This document shows positions 43,049 through 51,238 of a stretch of DNA of 56,612 nt, one piece after another. Position numbers and translations under genes: made by a program. Source of the DNA: SOKG01 sp964502665 (GTDB taxonomy: Bacteria > Chloroflexota > Dehalococcoidia > SZUA-161); the NCBI GenBank assembly GCA_964502665.1, contig CAZCXP010000002.1, forward strand, positions 1-56,612, written 5' to 3'. The notes below the pieces were generated by a model. It did no database searches and was not told where the DNA came from. It worked only from the letters and a program-made list of their open reading frames with translations. The first letter of the stretch is position 1. Every line of letters starts with the position of its first letter.

Positions 43049-44133
43049 GGCTGCCCCACGGCTCCCGCCTTAGAATCCGGTTGTGTGTCCCAGCCGGCCT
43101 GTTCCCACACTTCATCCAAGACCCTTATCGTTTCCCGGCCATCCTCCCCACTGACCGGGGGATCCGAGCCATCTCTGATGCTGCGGATGAACTGCTCGAT
43201 GATCGCCTCGTGGCCGACGTTGTACCACCGCCTCCCCCTGAGCGCGCGAAGCACGCCGGCAGCGAGACAGCCCAACATCTGCAAGCCGATGTCCAACTGC
43301 CCCAGCGCGATCTGATGGGCTCTTATCCCGCGGTTCCTGATGCGGACCATGCTGAGGGCGAAATTGTCGATCTGGAGTATTCCATCAGTGCCGCGGATCT
43401 TGAGAGTGAACATCGGCGCGCGGGAATTGCAGGAGATATTCAAGTTACCTAATCCTCTTTCGCATTCAAGAAGTACTGTCAACTCATCCGCTGCCAGCCA
43501 CGCGAAATCGCCATGTTTCCAGGAAACAGTCTTGACCGAGTTGATCTTGCCCAGAAACGCTGACGCAAGGTACACCGCATGAGGAGTGTATTCCCCGAAC
43601 ATGCCTCCGGGCAAGTCATGGCACCAGTGCGATTTCGCGGCAGCTACACCGGTCCTCCTGGCGGAGACGTCGACCTCCACTCCCAGCACCTCTCCAATGG
43701 CCCCTCTCTCGACCAGCGATTTCGCCCGACGCAACACCGGCGTGAACAAGAAGTTGTGGACAACACAGAGCTTCACGCCCCCCCGCCTCGCGGCCAGTAC
43801 CAATTCCTCGGCATCCCTCAACCCGATGGCCATCGGTTTCTCCACCAGCACGTGCAAACCGGCTTCAATCGCCTCCATTGAGAGCTCGAAGTGCGTAAGC
43901 GGGGGGGAACAGATGTCGACGAAGTCCAGCTGCTCGCTTCTTAACATCGGCGACATGTCATCGTAGGCGGCAGAGACGCCAAAGCGCCTCGCGGCCGCCC
44001 GAGCCGCTTCAAGGTTCCTGTCGCAGAACGCCACTATCTGGACATCCTTCTGCGCACGCCATGCCGGCAGGTGCGAGCTGTTGGCAACATCCCCACAGCC
44101 TACAAGCGCGCCCCGCAACTTGGGTCTCGCCAT
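43045..44133 (-). CDS. Gfo/Idh/MocA family NAD(P)-dependent sugar dehydrogenase
   Basis: 362 residues. N-terminal Rossmann fold (GALVGCGDVANSSHLPAW), ICSPPLTH, EKPMAI with the catalytic Lys, and a C-terminal alpha/beta domain (DLPGGMFGEYTPHAVYLASAF, providing the His near the active site). These enzymes oxidise or reduce sugars and sugar nucleotides, often in surface polysaccharide pathways. Position between two glycosyl-type genes and two radical SAM genes fits such a role. Confidence 0.92.
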   Translation of the reverse strand: MARPKLRGALVGCGDVANSSHLPAWRAQKDVQIVAFCDRNLEAARAAARRFGVSAAYDDMSPMLRSEQLDFVDICSPPLTHFELSMEAIEAGLHVLVEKPMAIGLRDAEELVLAARRGGVKLCVVHNFLFTPVLRRAKSLVERGAIGEVLGVEVDVSARRTGVAAAKSHWCHDLPGGMFGEYTPHAVYLASAFLGKINSVKTVSWKHGDFAWLAADELTVLLECERGLGNLNISCNSRAPMFTLKIRGTDGILQIDNFALSMVRIRNRGIRAHQIALGQLDIGLQMLGCLAAGVLRALRGRRWYNVGHEAIIEQFIRSIRDGSDPPVSGEDGRETIRVLDEVWEQAGWDTQPDSKAGAVGQP

Positions 44134-44172
44134 TTGCCGAAACCGCCCCCCAACTGATATACAAGAAGGCCC

Positions 44173-44868
44173 CTAGGCCTTGTAGTCGAAAGTGGGGCTG
44201 ACATAGAGCATGCCAAGCCTCATGCCGCCCAACAGGCCGCCCAATAGCAATGCAAGGTTCGCTGTGTACCTCAGGAAAACGAATGAGACGGCTTGCAAGG
44301 GATGCCTCATGTCTATGTCAGACCGGAAGTAGCGAACCGCCAGGACCAGCGCCAAGACCCCCATGGCAATTGCCGGGATCTCGAGGATGAGCGCGGCGAA
44401 TAGCACGGCCAGGGCGAAAAATGCGTGCATCCAGAGGAAGGTTGTAAGGAAAATGGTAGCATCAACAGGGAACCTTGCGGTCAGCAGGCAATCATATACA
44501 GCCCCTTTCCGTTTCGTGCTGCTGCGCCTGTAGACCCGCACACCTCTCGAGCCGTGCTTCCTGGTTACGTAAGGGTGATGGTACCCGTAGCGGAACCACT
44601 GTCGTATCAACGAGCGCACGCTCAACCTGTTCTTGTGCCTGACTGCCGCTCTAGGTTCGAAATACGCCTCCCACCGCGCTGCGGTGACGCGGAGCCACAT
44701 ATCCTGGTCCTCGCCGGTGGTGCAGCTCTCGTCGTACGCACCGATCTGATCAAGCGCCTGTCGCCGGAAAGCTACGTTGGCGCCGGCGAAGAAGGGCGAG
44801 CTCGACGAGTCCCCTTCTCTTCTCTGGTACCCTTCTTCAAACAGATTGCACAGCACCTGTATTATCAC
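44173..44868 (-). pseudogene. C-terminal part of a split GT2 glycosyltransferase
   Basis: 231 residues from an in-frame GTG. SPFFAGANVAFRRQAL, TTGEDQDMWLRV and the C-terminal membrane helices (about 130-215) are the second half of a GT2 transferase whose first half is encoded at 44873-45316. In this frame the sequence is open upstream past the other stop, so one indel near 44870-44900 would restore one protein of about 380 residues. Assembly error or genuine inactivation cannot be told apart here. Confidence 0.75.
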
Positions 44869-44872
44869 TGGC

Positions 44873-45316
44873 CTAGTCCTTGCTCTTCCTGCCGGAGTTC
44901 ATATTCTTGATATAGAACTCCTCTACTATACCTGACCCGATGCGGAAGCTGGACACCTCGCCCCCCACGATCCCGACGTAGGGGTCCCTGATGAAAGGGA
45001 TCTCCATGTACTTTAGCCAGTCCTCATCGGCGACACAATCATCGTCTATGAAAGCTATGATGTCGCCTGTAGAAGCCTTCACGCCGGCGTTTCTGGCCCG
45101 AGGGATGCCCCTAATCGGTTCATACACATACGTCACGTTCAGCATGCCTTTGAAGCCTGCGACGACATCCCTGGTGTGATCGTGCGAGGCGTTGTCGACG
45201 ACGACCACTTCATCAGGCGGCCGCCTTTGCCTGACGAGGGATTCAAGGGCATCCTGCAACAAGTCAGCCCTGTTGCGAGTAATGATTACGACCGATACGG
45301 AAAGCTTGCTCTGCAT
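44873..45316 (-). pseudogene. N-terminal part of a split GT2 glycosyltransferase
   Basis: 147 residues: SVVIITRNRADLLQDALESL, VVVDNASHDHT, ARNAGVKASTGDIIAFIDDDC with the metal-binding DDD, and VGIVGGEVS. It ends NSGRKSKD at a stop where GT2 enzymes continue, and the missing half lies in another frame just downstream. It transfers an activated sugar to an unknown acceptor if repaired. Confidence 0.8.
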
Positions 45317-45317
45317 A

Positions 45318-46943
45318 TCAAACCCATTTCAGGAGATCGATCGCGCGTGAGTAGAAGCGATAGGACTCGTTCTCCTCGCCTGCTAATTCCTTCACATACT
45401 CGCGGTGCAGCCGGCGGAGCCAATTCGAATGCTCCGGGTAGGATTCGACCATTGCCTCGACTATCTGCGCGCTGTTCAAGGGTATACATATCTCGTCCAT
45501 TTCCAGAGAATGAGCCAGGAGCTTGGTCCTGGCAGCCGCCCAAAAGAACCTGAGGAAGTCCAGAGGCCTGACCTTGTAAATGTCCCTGGTCGATGCCACA
45601 GCGTCGATCTTGCTCGCTCGCCTGGCTATAGTCTGCTCAGAGGCCCCGGGAACCAGCTCACAGCGGATGGGCCCGCTATCGCGCTCACGGCAGACTGTGA
45701 GAGGGTCAGTCCCGCTCTCGGGCAGCAAACAGAAGAACAGCGGGGATGCCGCAGCGGTCTTAACGCAGTCGTTTTGCATGCCGGTCCCGAGAGAGAAAGC
45801 TAAACGGTTCTCCACCACCAGCAACGGCTCAATGCGCTGCTGGCTTACACTACCACTGATAACGGACAGCAGTCTACCTAGTTTCTCGGCAGGCACGGGT
45901 TTCTTCCGAACGAGCGCGAGGTACAAGGTGTCTATATCCGAGTTCGACAGGACATCCAAGCCGAACTCCGCCTGCGGTATGAGGGCTACCGAGTCCAAGT
46001 ATGGGCTCAGTTCCGACTCGATGACAGCCTCGACTCCTCTCAATGCGTCTTCGACTGAGCTGTCCAGTATCAGGTCCCGTCTTTGCGGCAGGTTCAAGAT
46101 CGCTGTCTTGCCCCCTGACTCCCTACATGAGATTCGCTCCGTTTCCTTGAGTGTTTCCGCTGCCAGACCGATAAACAGCTCGACCAACCGGTCGGCATCC
46201 ACCTCCTCTCTGGACGTGAGATGCCCGATGTAGCCGCGCACCCCATCGACCAACTCCCGTTGCCCGTCACCCAGGTAGCTTCTGACGCGATCAAGGGCTT
46301 CTTCTCTGGTCCGGACACTCTGTCCCTGGCAGACGAACAGGAAGACCTTAGATAACTCGGAGATGGCCTTGTACCACAGGTACTTCCTAGCGAAAAGGGG
46401 GCGGTCAGGGGACGGCACGACCTCGTCGTTTAGCGCTGCCCACCATACCTTCAGTTCCTCCGCTGCTAAGCAACGCTGTACCGGTTCTTCGAGCCGGGGC
46501 AGGTCCTGCACCACGTCTTCGCCGAACAATAGCCTCCAGGTATGCCGGCCCTCATTGAACCTGAACCTGTGCAGGTCGTAGTCTTCGTACATTCCTTTGA
46601 ACTCCGAAATGGAATATACCCCTAGCTCCTTCTCGACCCGCCCGAAAAGAGGAATGAAAGTCGAAAGTCCGGCGTAGATTGACCTGACTCTATCCTTTGC
46701 CGAGTTCCCTGTCTCGCCATCGGCTACAATGACCGTGAGATCGATATCACTGAGCCCGTAGACCACCTCGCCCTTTGCCAGCCCACGGCGCACATAGGCG
46801 CTGACGACACCATCGACGCGCCTGAACAGCATAGAGGCAAGCCAGATGGATAGCTCGTAGACCGTCCTATAAAAGTAGGTCAGAGGAAAGAAGCTTGTAC
46901 TTAGGATCAGACGTTGGATGAGATACCGTGATCTTGGTTTCAT
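45318..46943 (-). CDS. Large protein with two nucleotidyltransferase-like domains
   Basis: 541 residues. N-terminal hydrophobic stretch (about 10-40), then GLAKGEVVYGLSDIDLTVIV (about 55-75), the G-S-D-x-D signature of the nucleotidyltransferase fold. A second similar motif, LSNSDIDTLYLALV, occurs at about 325-340, suggesting a tandem fold. The rest is helical. Nucleotidyltransferases of this type accompany HprK-like kinases in polysaccharide and peptide-modification clusters. Substrate unknown. One base separates it from the GT2 gene. Confidence 0.7.
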   Translation of the reverse strand: MKPRSRYLIQRLILSTSFFPLTYFYRTVYELSIWLASMLFRRVDGVVSAYVRRGLAKGEVVYGLSDIDLTVIVADGETGNSAKDRVRSIYAGLSTFIPLFGRVEKELGVYSISEFKGMYEDYDLHRFRFNEGRHTWRLLFGEDVVQDLPRLEEPVQRCLAAEELKVWWAALNDEVVPSPDRPLFARKYLWYKAISELSKVFLFVCQGQSVRTREEALDRVRSYLGDGQRELVDGVRGYIGHLTSREEVDADRLVELFIGLAAETLKETERISCRESGGKTAILNLPQRRDLILDSSVEDALRGVEAVIESELSPYLDSVALIPQAEFGLDVLSNSDIDTLYLALVRKKPVPAEKLGRLLSVISGSVSQQRIEPLLVVENRLAFSLGTGMQNDCVKTAAASPLFFCLLPESGTDPLTVCRERDSGPIRCELVPGASEQTIARRASKIDAVASTRDIYKVRPLDFLRFFWAAARTKLLAHSLEMDEICIPLNSAQIVEAMVESYPEHSNWLRRLHREYVKELAGEENESYRFYSRAIDLLKWV

Positions 46944-47066
46944 GGACTCGCTGTGCGCAAGAGGGGAACTCGTTGTCTGGCAGTATATCTGCGCCGCCAG
47001 CGCCTGTCAAGCCAAATAAGAATGATGCTGCCCTTCGGTCTCGCCTGGGCATATCGGTGGACAAGG

Positions 47067-47939
47067 TTAGTCCCTCCTCCGTGCACCGGTCCGCACGCGC
47101 GTAATGCGCCTCTTGAACCCCAGCAACCCGTGGAGGGCGAAATGCAGCCTCGATGAGATATCGCGCCTCAGCAACAGGCTCGATCTGAGGAGCGCGTAGC
47201 GAAAGGGCCTGGAGGTACTGAGCCTCCGGAACAGCCCCAGGGGTTGCGGCTCTATGCACCGAACTGTCTCCGCATCTATGTAGTGATCGATGCGGAGGAA
47301 GACCCCCTTCTTAACCCTGCAACCCGATCTGATCAGGTCCAGTTCAAGGGTGAGGCCGTCATCCATTATGTCGCCGTTTCCAAACTCAAAGCACCTGAAG
47401 GCGACCTTCTCCAGCGCGCGCCTAGATATCAGGGCGCATCCCGCACCCATTCCAATTGCGTGGTCGGACCAACGCAGGCGATGGCCGCTATGCACCACAT
47501 CGTAGCCTTGTATCTCCTCAAGCAGTATGCTGATGATGTCCGGGTCGTAGACCATGTCGTGATCGAGGCTCAACAGATAATCAGCGTGAGTCTGAGAAAG
47601 CATGTATCGTCGTATGCCTTCCCTGCCGCAGGCAACGTTCCATATCATGCGCCGGGCGTAGGGCGGCTTGACCACCTCGTAGAGCACCGCTTCTCCCCTG
47701 ATACTGTAGGAGGCAAGCAGCGACTCCAACTCAGGGGCGAAATCCTGCTCCGCGGTGGCAAGGATGAGCTCAGAATCCGGGAACATCCGCTGGATCTGCC
47801 TCTGGTTCTCCAAGAACCGGTCCAGCGCGTAGGCACCACCCCGATAGGTTGGACTGGCAACCAAGACATGGATGCCCCGGTCTGGGTTGTCCCCGTCGGA
47901 AGAACTCTCGGCACTGCTCGGTGGTATTCCGCCGCACAC
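47067..47939 (-). CDS. GT-A type glycosyltransferase
   Basis: 290 residues from GTG 47939 (GGGGGGTGAGG upstream); the frame is open to 48026, but that part contains promoter-like sequence. VLVASPTYRGGAYALDRFLENQ begins the nucleotide-binding domain (listed only to locate it), LSLDHDMVYDPDII has the DxD metal motif, GAGCALISRRAL and DIMDDGLTLELDLIRSG are acceptor-side features. It probably starts the minus-strand cluster. Start codon uncertain. Confidence 0.75.
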   Translation of the reverse strand: MCGGIPPSSAESSSDGDNPDRGIHVLVASPTYRGGAYALDRFLENQRQIQRMFPDSELILATAEQDFAPELESLLASYSIRGEAVLYEVVKPPYARRMIWNVACGREGIRRYMLSQTHADYLLSLDHDMVYDPDIISILLEEIQGYDVVHSGHRLRWSDHAIGMGAGCALISRRALEKVAFRCFEFGNGDIMDDGLTLELDLIRSGCRVKKGVFLRIDHYIDAETVRCIEPQPLGLFRRLSTSRPFRYALLRSSLLLRRDISSRLHFALHGLLGFKRRITRVRTGARRRD

Positions 47940-47988
47940 AGCCTCACCCCCCAGAGCAGATTTCAAACATAGAGGTGGAATACGCCTT

Positions 47989-48024
47989 ATTATAATATAA
48001 GCACCGGAGGGGATTTCAAATCCC
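47989..48024 (-). promoter_or_regulatory. Probable promoter and operator of the minus-strand cluster
   Basis: On the minus strand TTGAAA (48019-48014) and TATAAT (47994-47989) are 19 bp apart. The -35 region lies inside the near-palindrome GGGATTTCAAATCCC (48010-48024), which could be an operator. Confidence 0.45.
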
Positions 48025-48026
48025 AT

Positions 48027-48615
48027 TATCTAAACGAAGAGCTCTCCTCCCCATCAGCCTTATAGTTGACGTTGATTCCGTTCACCTATGCTTCTGGCAT
48101 TCCTTCGCTCCTTTCCAAGGCCAGTGTTTCCAATGCCCAAAAACAGCGATTCGGGACCAAGTTGGTGCTGCCACATTGCTATGTCATTGCGAGGCTTCGT
48201 CGTGAGCCCTCGGTGTGAGCTCAGTGGGTAGGTTGCCCGACGTCGGGCAACCTACCCATGACACCCAAACCCACGGTTCTTCAAGGTAATCGCTATTTTG
48301 GGGCCAATGTCTTGCCATAGACTTCCTGTGGTAGTATATTTATCTCAGTAGAATATCAACAAGCTATCGAGTTCTTGCCGCTGTGCCCCCGGGTGCTCTG
48401 CCCTTCTGGTATCAAAATCAACTTAGGAGCCCAAACGACTGGAAGTGGTCACTGGCTGAACCTGGCAAACATTGGAAAGACGGGTATTCGGCCAAATCTC
48501 CTGCATACTGTTGGCAAGAGGCAAAGAAAGGGGTGTCGGCTCTAGGGATGCTTGACTGACTCCCCAGATTGTCAGCGTTGACATGCTGGGGACTGAGCGA
48601 GAGGCAGGTGTACAA
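48027..48615. other. Intergenic region with palindrome and repeat fragment
   Basis: No gene. It holds the 34-bp palindrome at 48225-48258 and, at 48181-48200, ATGTCATTGCGAGGCTTCGT, which resembles a dispersed repeat common in bacterial genomes. Confidence 0.5.
48225..48258. repeat. Perfect 34-bp palindrome
   Basis: Arms of 17 bp with no spacer: the left arm TGGGTAGGTTGCCCGAC is followed directly by its reverse complement. As RNA it would be a hairpin with a tight loop; as DNA a cruciform or protein site. No T-run follows, so a simple terminator is not certain. Confidence 0.7.
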
Positions 48616-49182
48616 ATGCTGGATGATGGTGTCAACTACATCGTGTCCGGGCTGGAGCGGTCCGGCACCTCAGTAATGATGCAAATGCTACACATGGGGG
48701 GATTGCCGGTGGCCTTTGACGACTCCAGGGCAGCAGATGAGCACAACCCACGAGGGTACTACGAACTGGAAGGCGGAAAGATCATCAGCCGTCTGATGGA
48801 CGGCACCTTCGACCTGGCGTCGAACAAAGGGCGAATTGTCAAGATAACTGCGTACGGGCTGAAGTTCCTGCCCAAGGGGAACTACAAGATAATCTACATG
48901 CTGCGGAACATCGACGAAGTTCTGAATTCGATGCAGAAAATGGGCGTCCCCACTGACAGGGGAAAAGAACGAGCATCACTTAGGAAGCTCAACAGATTCA
49001 CCTTTGACTTGATGGACTCCCGTGATGACATGGAATACATCACCGTCAATTACCGTGACATTATAGGCAATCCCAGGAGAGAGATAGAGAAGGTGGGCCG
49101 TTTCCTCGGCCAGACGTGCGACTTCGAACGGGCGATCAGAGCCGTGGATTCAGGACTCTACAGGAGCAGGTCTCACAAATAG
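48616..49182 (+). CDS. Sulfotransferase-like P-loop protein
   Basis: 188 residues from ATG 48616 (GAGAGGCAGG upstream; ATG 48583 is an alternative). VSGLERSGTSVMMQML is a PAPS-binding type P-loop, DEHNPRGYYELEG follows, and NYRDIIGNPRREIEKVGRFLG resembles the 3'-phosphate-binding and C-terminal part of sulfotransferases. At 188 residues it is shorter than typical (250-300). It may sulfate a sugar or surface product of the neighbouring minus-strand cluster. Confidence 0.7.
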   Translation: MLDDGVNYIVSGLERSGTSVMMQMLHMGGLPVAFDDSRAADEHNPRGYYELEGGKIISRLMDGTFDLASNKGRIVKITAYGLKFLPKGNYKIIYMLRNIDEVLNSMQKMGVPTDRGKERASLRKLNRFTFDLMDSRDDMEYITVNYRDIIGNPRREIEKVGRFLGQTCDFERAIRAVDSGLYRSRSHK

Positions 49183-49326
49183 GCAGCCCGTTTTGAGCCG
49201 GCATTCGGGAAGGAAGCGTTCTTAGAGCGCCTGGTGTGCGTGTTGCGCGACCTACCTCGTCTTCAGTTCCATTCCCGGTAATCTAATCGAGGGAGAAAGA
49301 GCAGGCCATCGCCGACTGCACCAGGG

Positions 49327-50508
49327 CTATTGAGCTTGACGTCCAACAATTCTGTAGAATGCCTCATCGAACTCTGGTTTATTCATGTATCTCGTCATAA
49401 AAGTCGCCGGCATTCTTTCCATCCATTCCATGAAATTGTCCGGCAATTCAATTCCAAGTTCCCTATACGCTTCAACAAGGTCCTTTCTGCTCGGCGGGCA
49501 CCCCTTTATTTTCACGCAATGATTTATCAACTTATGTTCACTGTTTCTCTTCACCTGACATTGGCCAACGAGTAAGGTGTGTTTGTGTCCTTCTGTAGGC
49601 TCATGAACTTTGCCGTGCAGTATTTCGATATCGTCGAAAGGCTTATCTCTATTCTTCGCCATCAAGATACCCCAAATTACATAATAGATAGATGCCGAGC
49701 AGTATGTGCACATGGTGTTATCCGCCTGCGGGTAGGTCAGGCCTTTTATTCCCGCCCGTTCAAAGAATAGTGGCACATCGCCCGATTCATTCTGCTCAAA
49801 CTCCCACTCATGGGGTTTCAAGGCGGTTTTTATGTCAACTTCCCCTTTGATATCTACGTCACTTAGGTCGGTCGGTCGACCGTTGTTCTCGGCTGCCAAA
49901 GCTATATAAGGGATGCTTTGGGGCGCAAGACCCAACATTGTGGCCCCTACCTTGTCAGCAGAGATGAGGTCTTTTGAAACAATGATGATGTTTGATCGGT
50001 GCGCCCTGCCGGTATAGAGGGGCCCTCTTTCCAGGGTATAGATACCATCCAGAATAGTAAGGGATGGCGAAAGCATACTGGGTAATTTAGCGAGATGGTA
50101 ATCCAGATCGATACTCCGGTCTGCATTGTGGCATCTCTTTCTGGAGGCGATATTGAGCACACCCTTCAGATTCTTAATCCCGAGAGACACTATAGCTTGA
50201 GTATGCGTTTTCAGCACCGGCATATTGATAACGTAGTCAGCATCAAGGATATCTCTGTTGACTGATAGCGTCACGTCACCTGCAGTGACCCTGGCAAAAG
50301 AGCCCCTCATTACATCGAGTATCTTTACGCCATAGCGTTCCGCAAGGACATCAAGTCCCATGCCCTTGGCCACGAGTTGAAGCGTTGATTCGGATTTCCT
50401 CTCGACTTCAACGATACCCTCCAGTATAGTAATATCTTCGACTCCATGCTCTTTCAAGAGGACCACCATGTCTTCAATCATTCTTGCCGTTGTCAAGACG
50501 CCGTACTT
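49327..50508 (-). CDS. DUF362 domain protein (5' part lost in assembly gap)
   Basis: About 394 residues up to the N-run; the true start is missing. DUF362 signature residues are visible: DADYVINMPVLKTHTQA, LGIKNLKGVLN and SADKVGATMLGL. The C-terminal part adds Cys (MCTYCSAS, HCVKIKGCPPSRKD). DUF362 proteins are predicted iron-sulfur or cofactor-binding proteins of anaerobes without an established reaction. The gap sequence cannot be guessed. Confidence 0.85.
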   Translation of the reverse strand, partial: KYGVLTTARMIEDMVVLLKEHGVEDITILEGIVEVERKSESTLQLVAKGMGLDVLAERYGVKILDVMRGSFARVTAGDVTLSVNRDILDADYVINMPVLKTHTQAIVSLGIKNLKGVLNIASRKRCHNADRSIDLDYHLAKLPSMLSPSLTILDGIYTLERGPLYTGRAHRSNIIIVSKDLISADKVGATMLGLAPQSIPYIALAAENNGRPTDLSDVDIKGEVDIKTALKPHEWEFEQNESGDVPLFFERAGIKGLTYPQADNTMCTYCSASIYYVIWGILMAKNRDKPFDDIEILHGKVHEPTEGHKHTLLVGQCQVKRNSEHKLINHCVKIKGCPPSRKDLVEAYRELGIELPDNFMEWMERMPATFMTRYMNKPEFDEAFYRIVGRQAQ

Positions 50509-50608
50509 NNNNNNNNNNNNNNNNNNNNNNNNNNNNNNNNNNNNNNNNNNNNNNNNNNNNNNNNNNNNNNNNNNNNNNNNNNNNNNNNNNNNNNNNNNNN
50601 NNNNNNNN
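50509..50608. other. Assembly gap (100 N)
   Basis: 100 N. Unlike the gap at 19659, the flanks do not share an overlap, so real sequence is missing, including the 5' end of the DUF362 gene. Confidence 0.95.
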
Positions 50609-50700
50609 AAGCCCAAACCAGCCCCGCAGCCAAATCTAGAGACGTGGTGGTCTCGTTCAGAAAGACGAGTGACACCTTATCCGTTTGTGACACTGAGTAA

Positions 50701-50751
50701 CACCCTCACCTTATTCCTCTCCCTTGAAGGGAGAGGAATAAGGTGAGGGTG
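50701..50751. repeat. Perfect 25-bp inverted repeat (hairpin element)
   Basis: Bases 50701-50725 (starting CACCCTCACCTTATTCC) are the exact reverse complement of 50727-50751, separated by one G. It resembles the CCCTCACC..GGTGAGGG hairpin repeats scattered through many genomes (REP/MITE-like). It could also end transcription. Confidence 0.75.
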
Positions 50752-50829
50752 GGCGAATACAACGTGTTGGCAGATTCCTCCCCATTGTGGTAAAATCCGA
50801 CCTGCCAAGGGTTGGGCGAAGGATGGCTT

Positions 50830-51237
50830 ATGGCTGAACAGAAGACGCGTGTACTGCTGGGCAAGATCGGCCTCGACGGCCACGACAGAGGGATAAGGAT
50901 GATCGCCACATGGCTGTCCAAAGCTGGTATGGAGGTTGTCTATGTAGGCACCCACCAGACAGCGGAGCGCATGGCCCGCGCAGCCATTGAGGAGGATGTG
51001 GATGTCATCGGGCTGAGCTTCCAGGGGGCAGACCATATTCCCTTGGTCAGGATGATGGTCGATCAGATAAAGGCCCACGGCCTGGAAGACAGGCTGCTGG
51101 TCGTTGGCGGCAATGTTCCCCGCCGCGATATCAGCGTGCTCAAGCAGATGGGGGTTGACGAGGTGTTTCCCAGCGGCAGCCCCATGAGCGTATCCGTGGC
51201 TTACATCAAGGAGAACGCCCGCAAGAGAAGGAAATGA
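50830..51237 (+). CDS. Cobalamin-binding subunit of an acyl-CoA mutase
   Basis: 135 residues from ATG 50830 (GAAGGA upstream; the frame is open from 50812). GKIGLDGHDRG is the DxHxxG motif whose His coordinates cobalt; GLSFQGADH corresponds to the S-x-L motif and VVGGNVPRRD to the GG motif. It is a free-standing B12 domain, as in archaeal methylmalonyl-CoA mutases, isobutyryl-CoA mutase and 2-hydroxyisobutyryl-CoA mutase. Partner of the gene at 51239. Confidence 0.94.
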   Translation: MAEQKTRVLLGKIGLDGHDRGIRMIATWLSKAGMEVVYVGTHQTAERMARAAIEEDVDVIGLSFQGADHIPLVRMMVDQIKAHGLEDRLLVVGGNVPRRDISVLKQMGVDEVFPSGSPMSVSVAYIKENARKRRK

Positions 51238-51238
51238 G

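Noticed and set aside
50509..50616. DUF362 gene reading through the N-run to 50616
   Set aside because: Translation of N is meaningless; the gene is partial at the gap.
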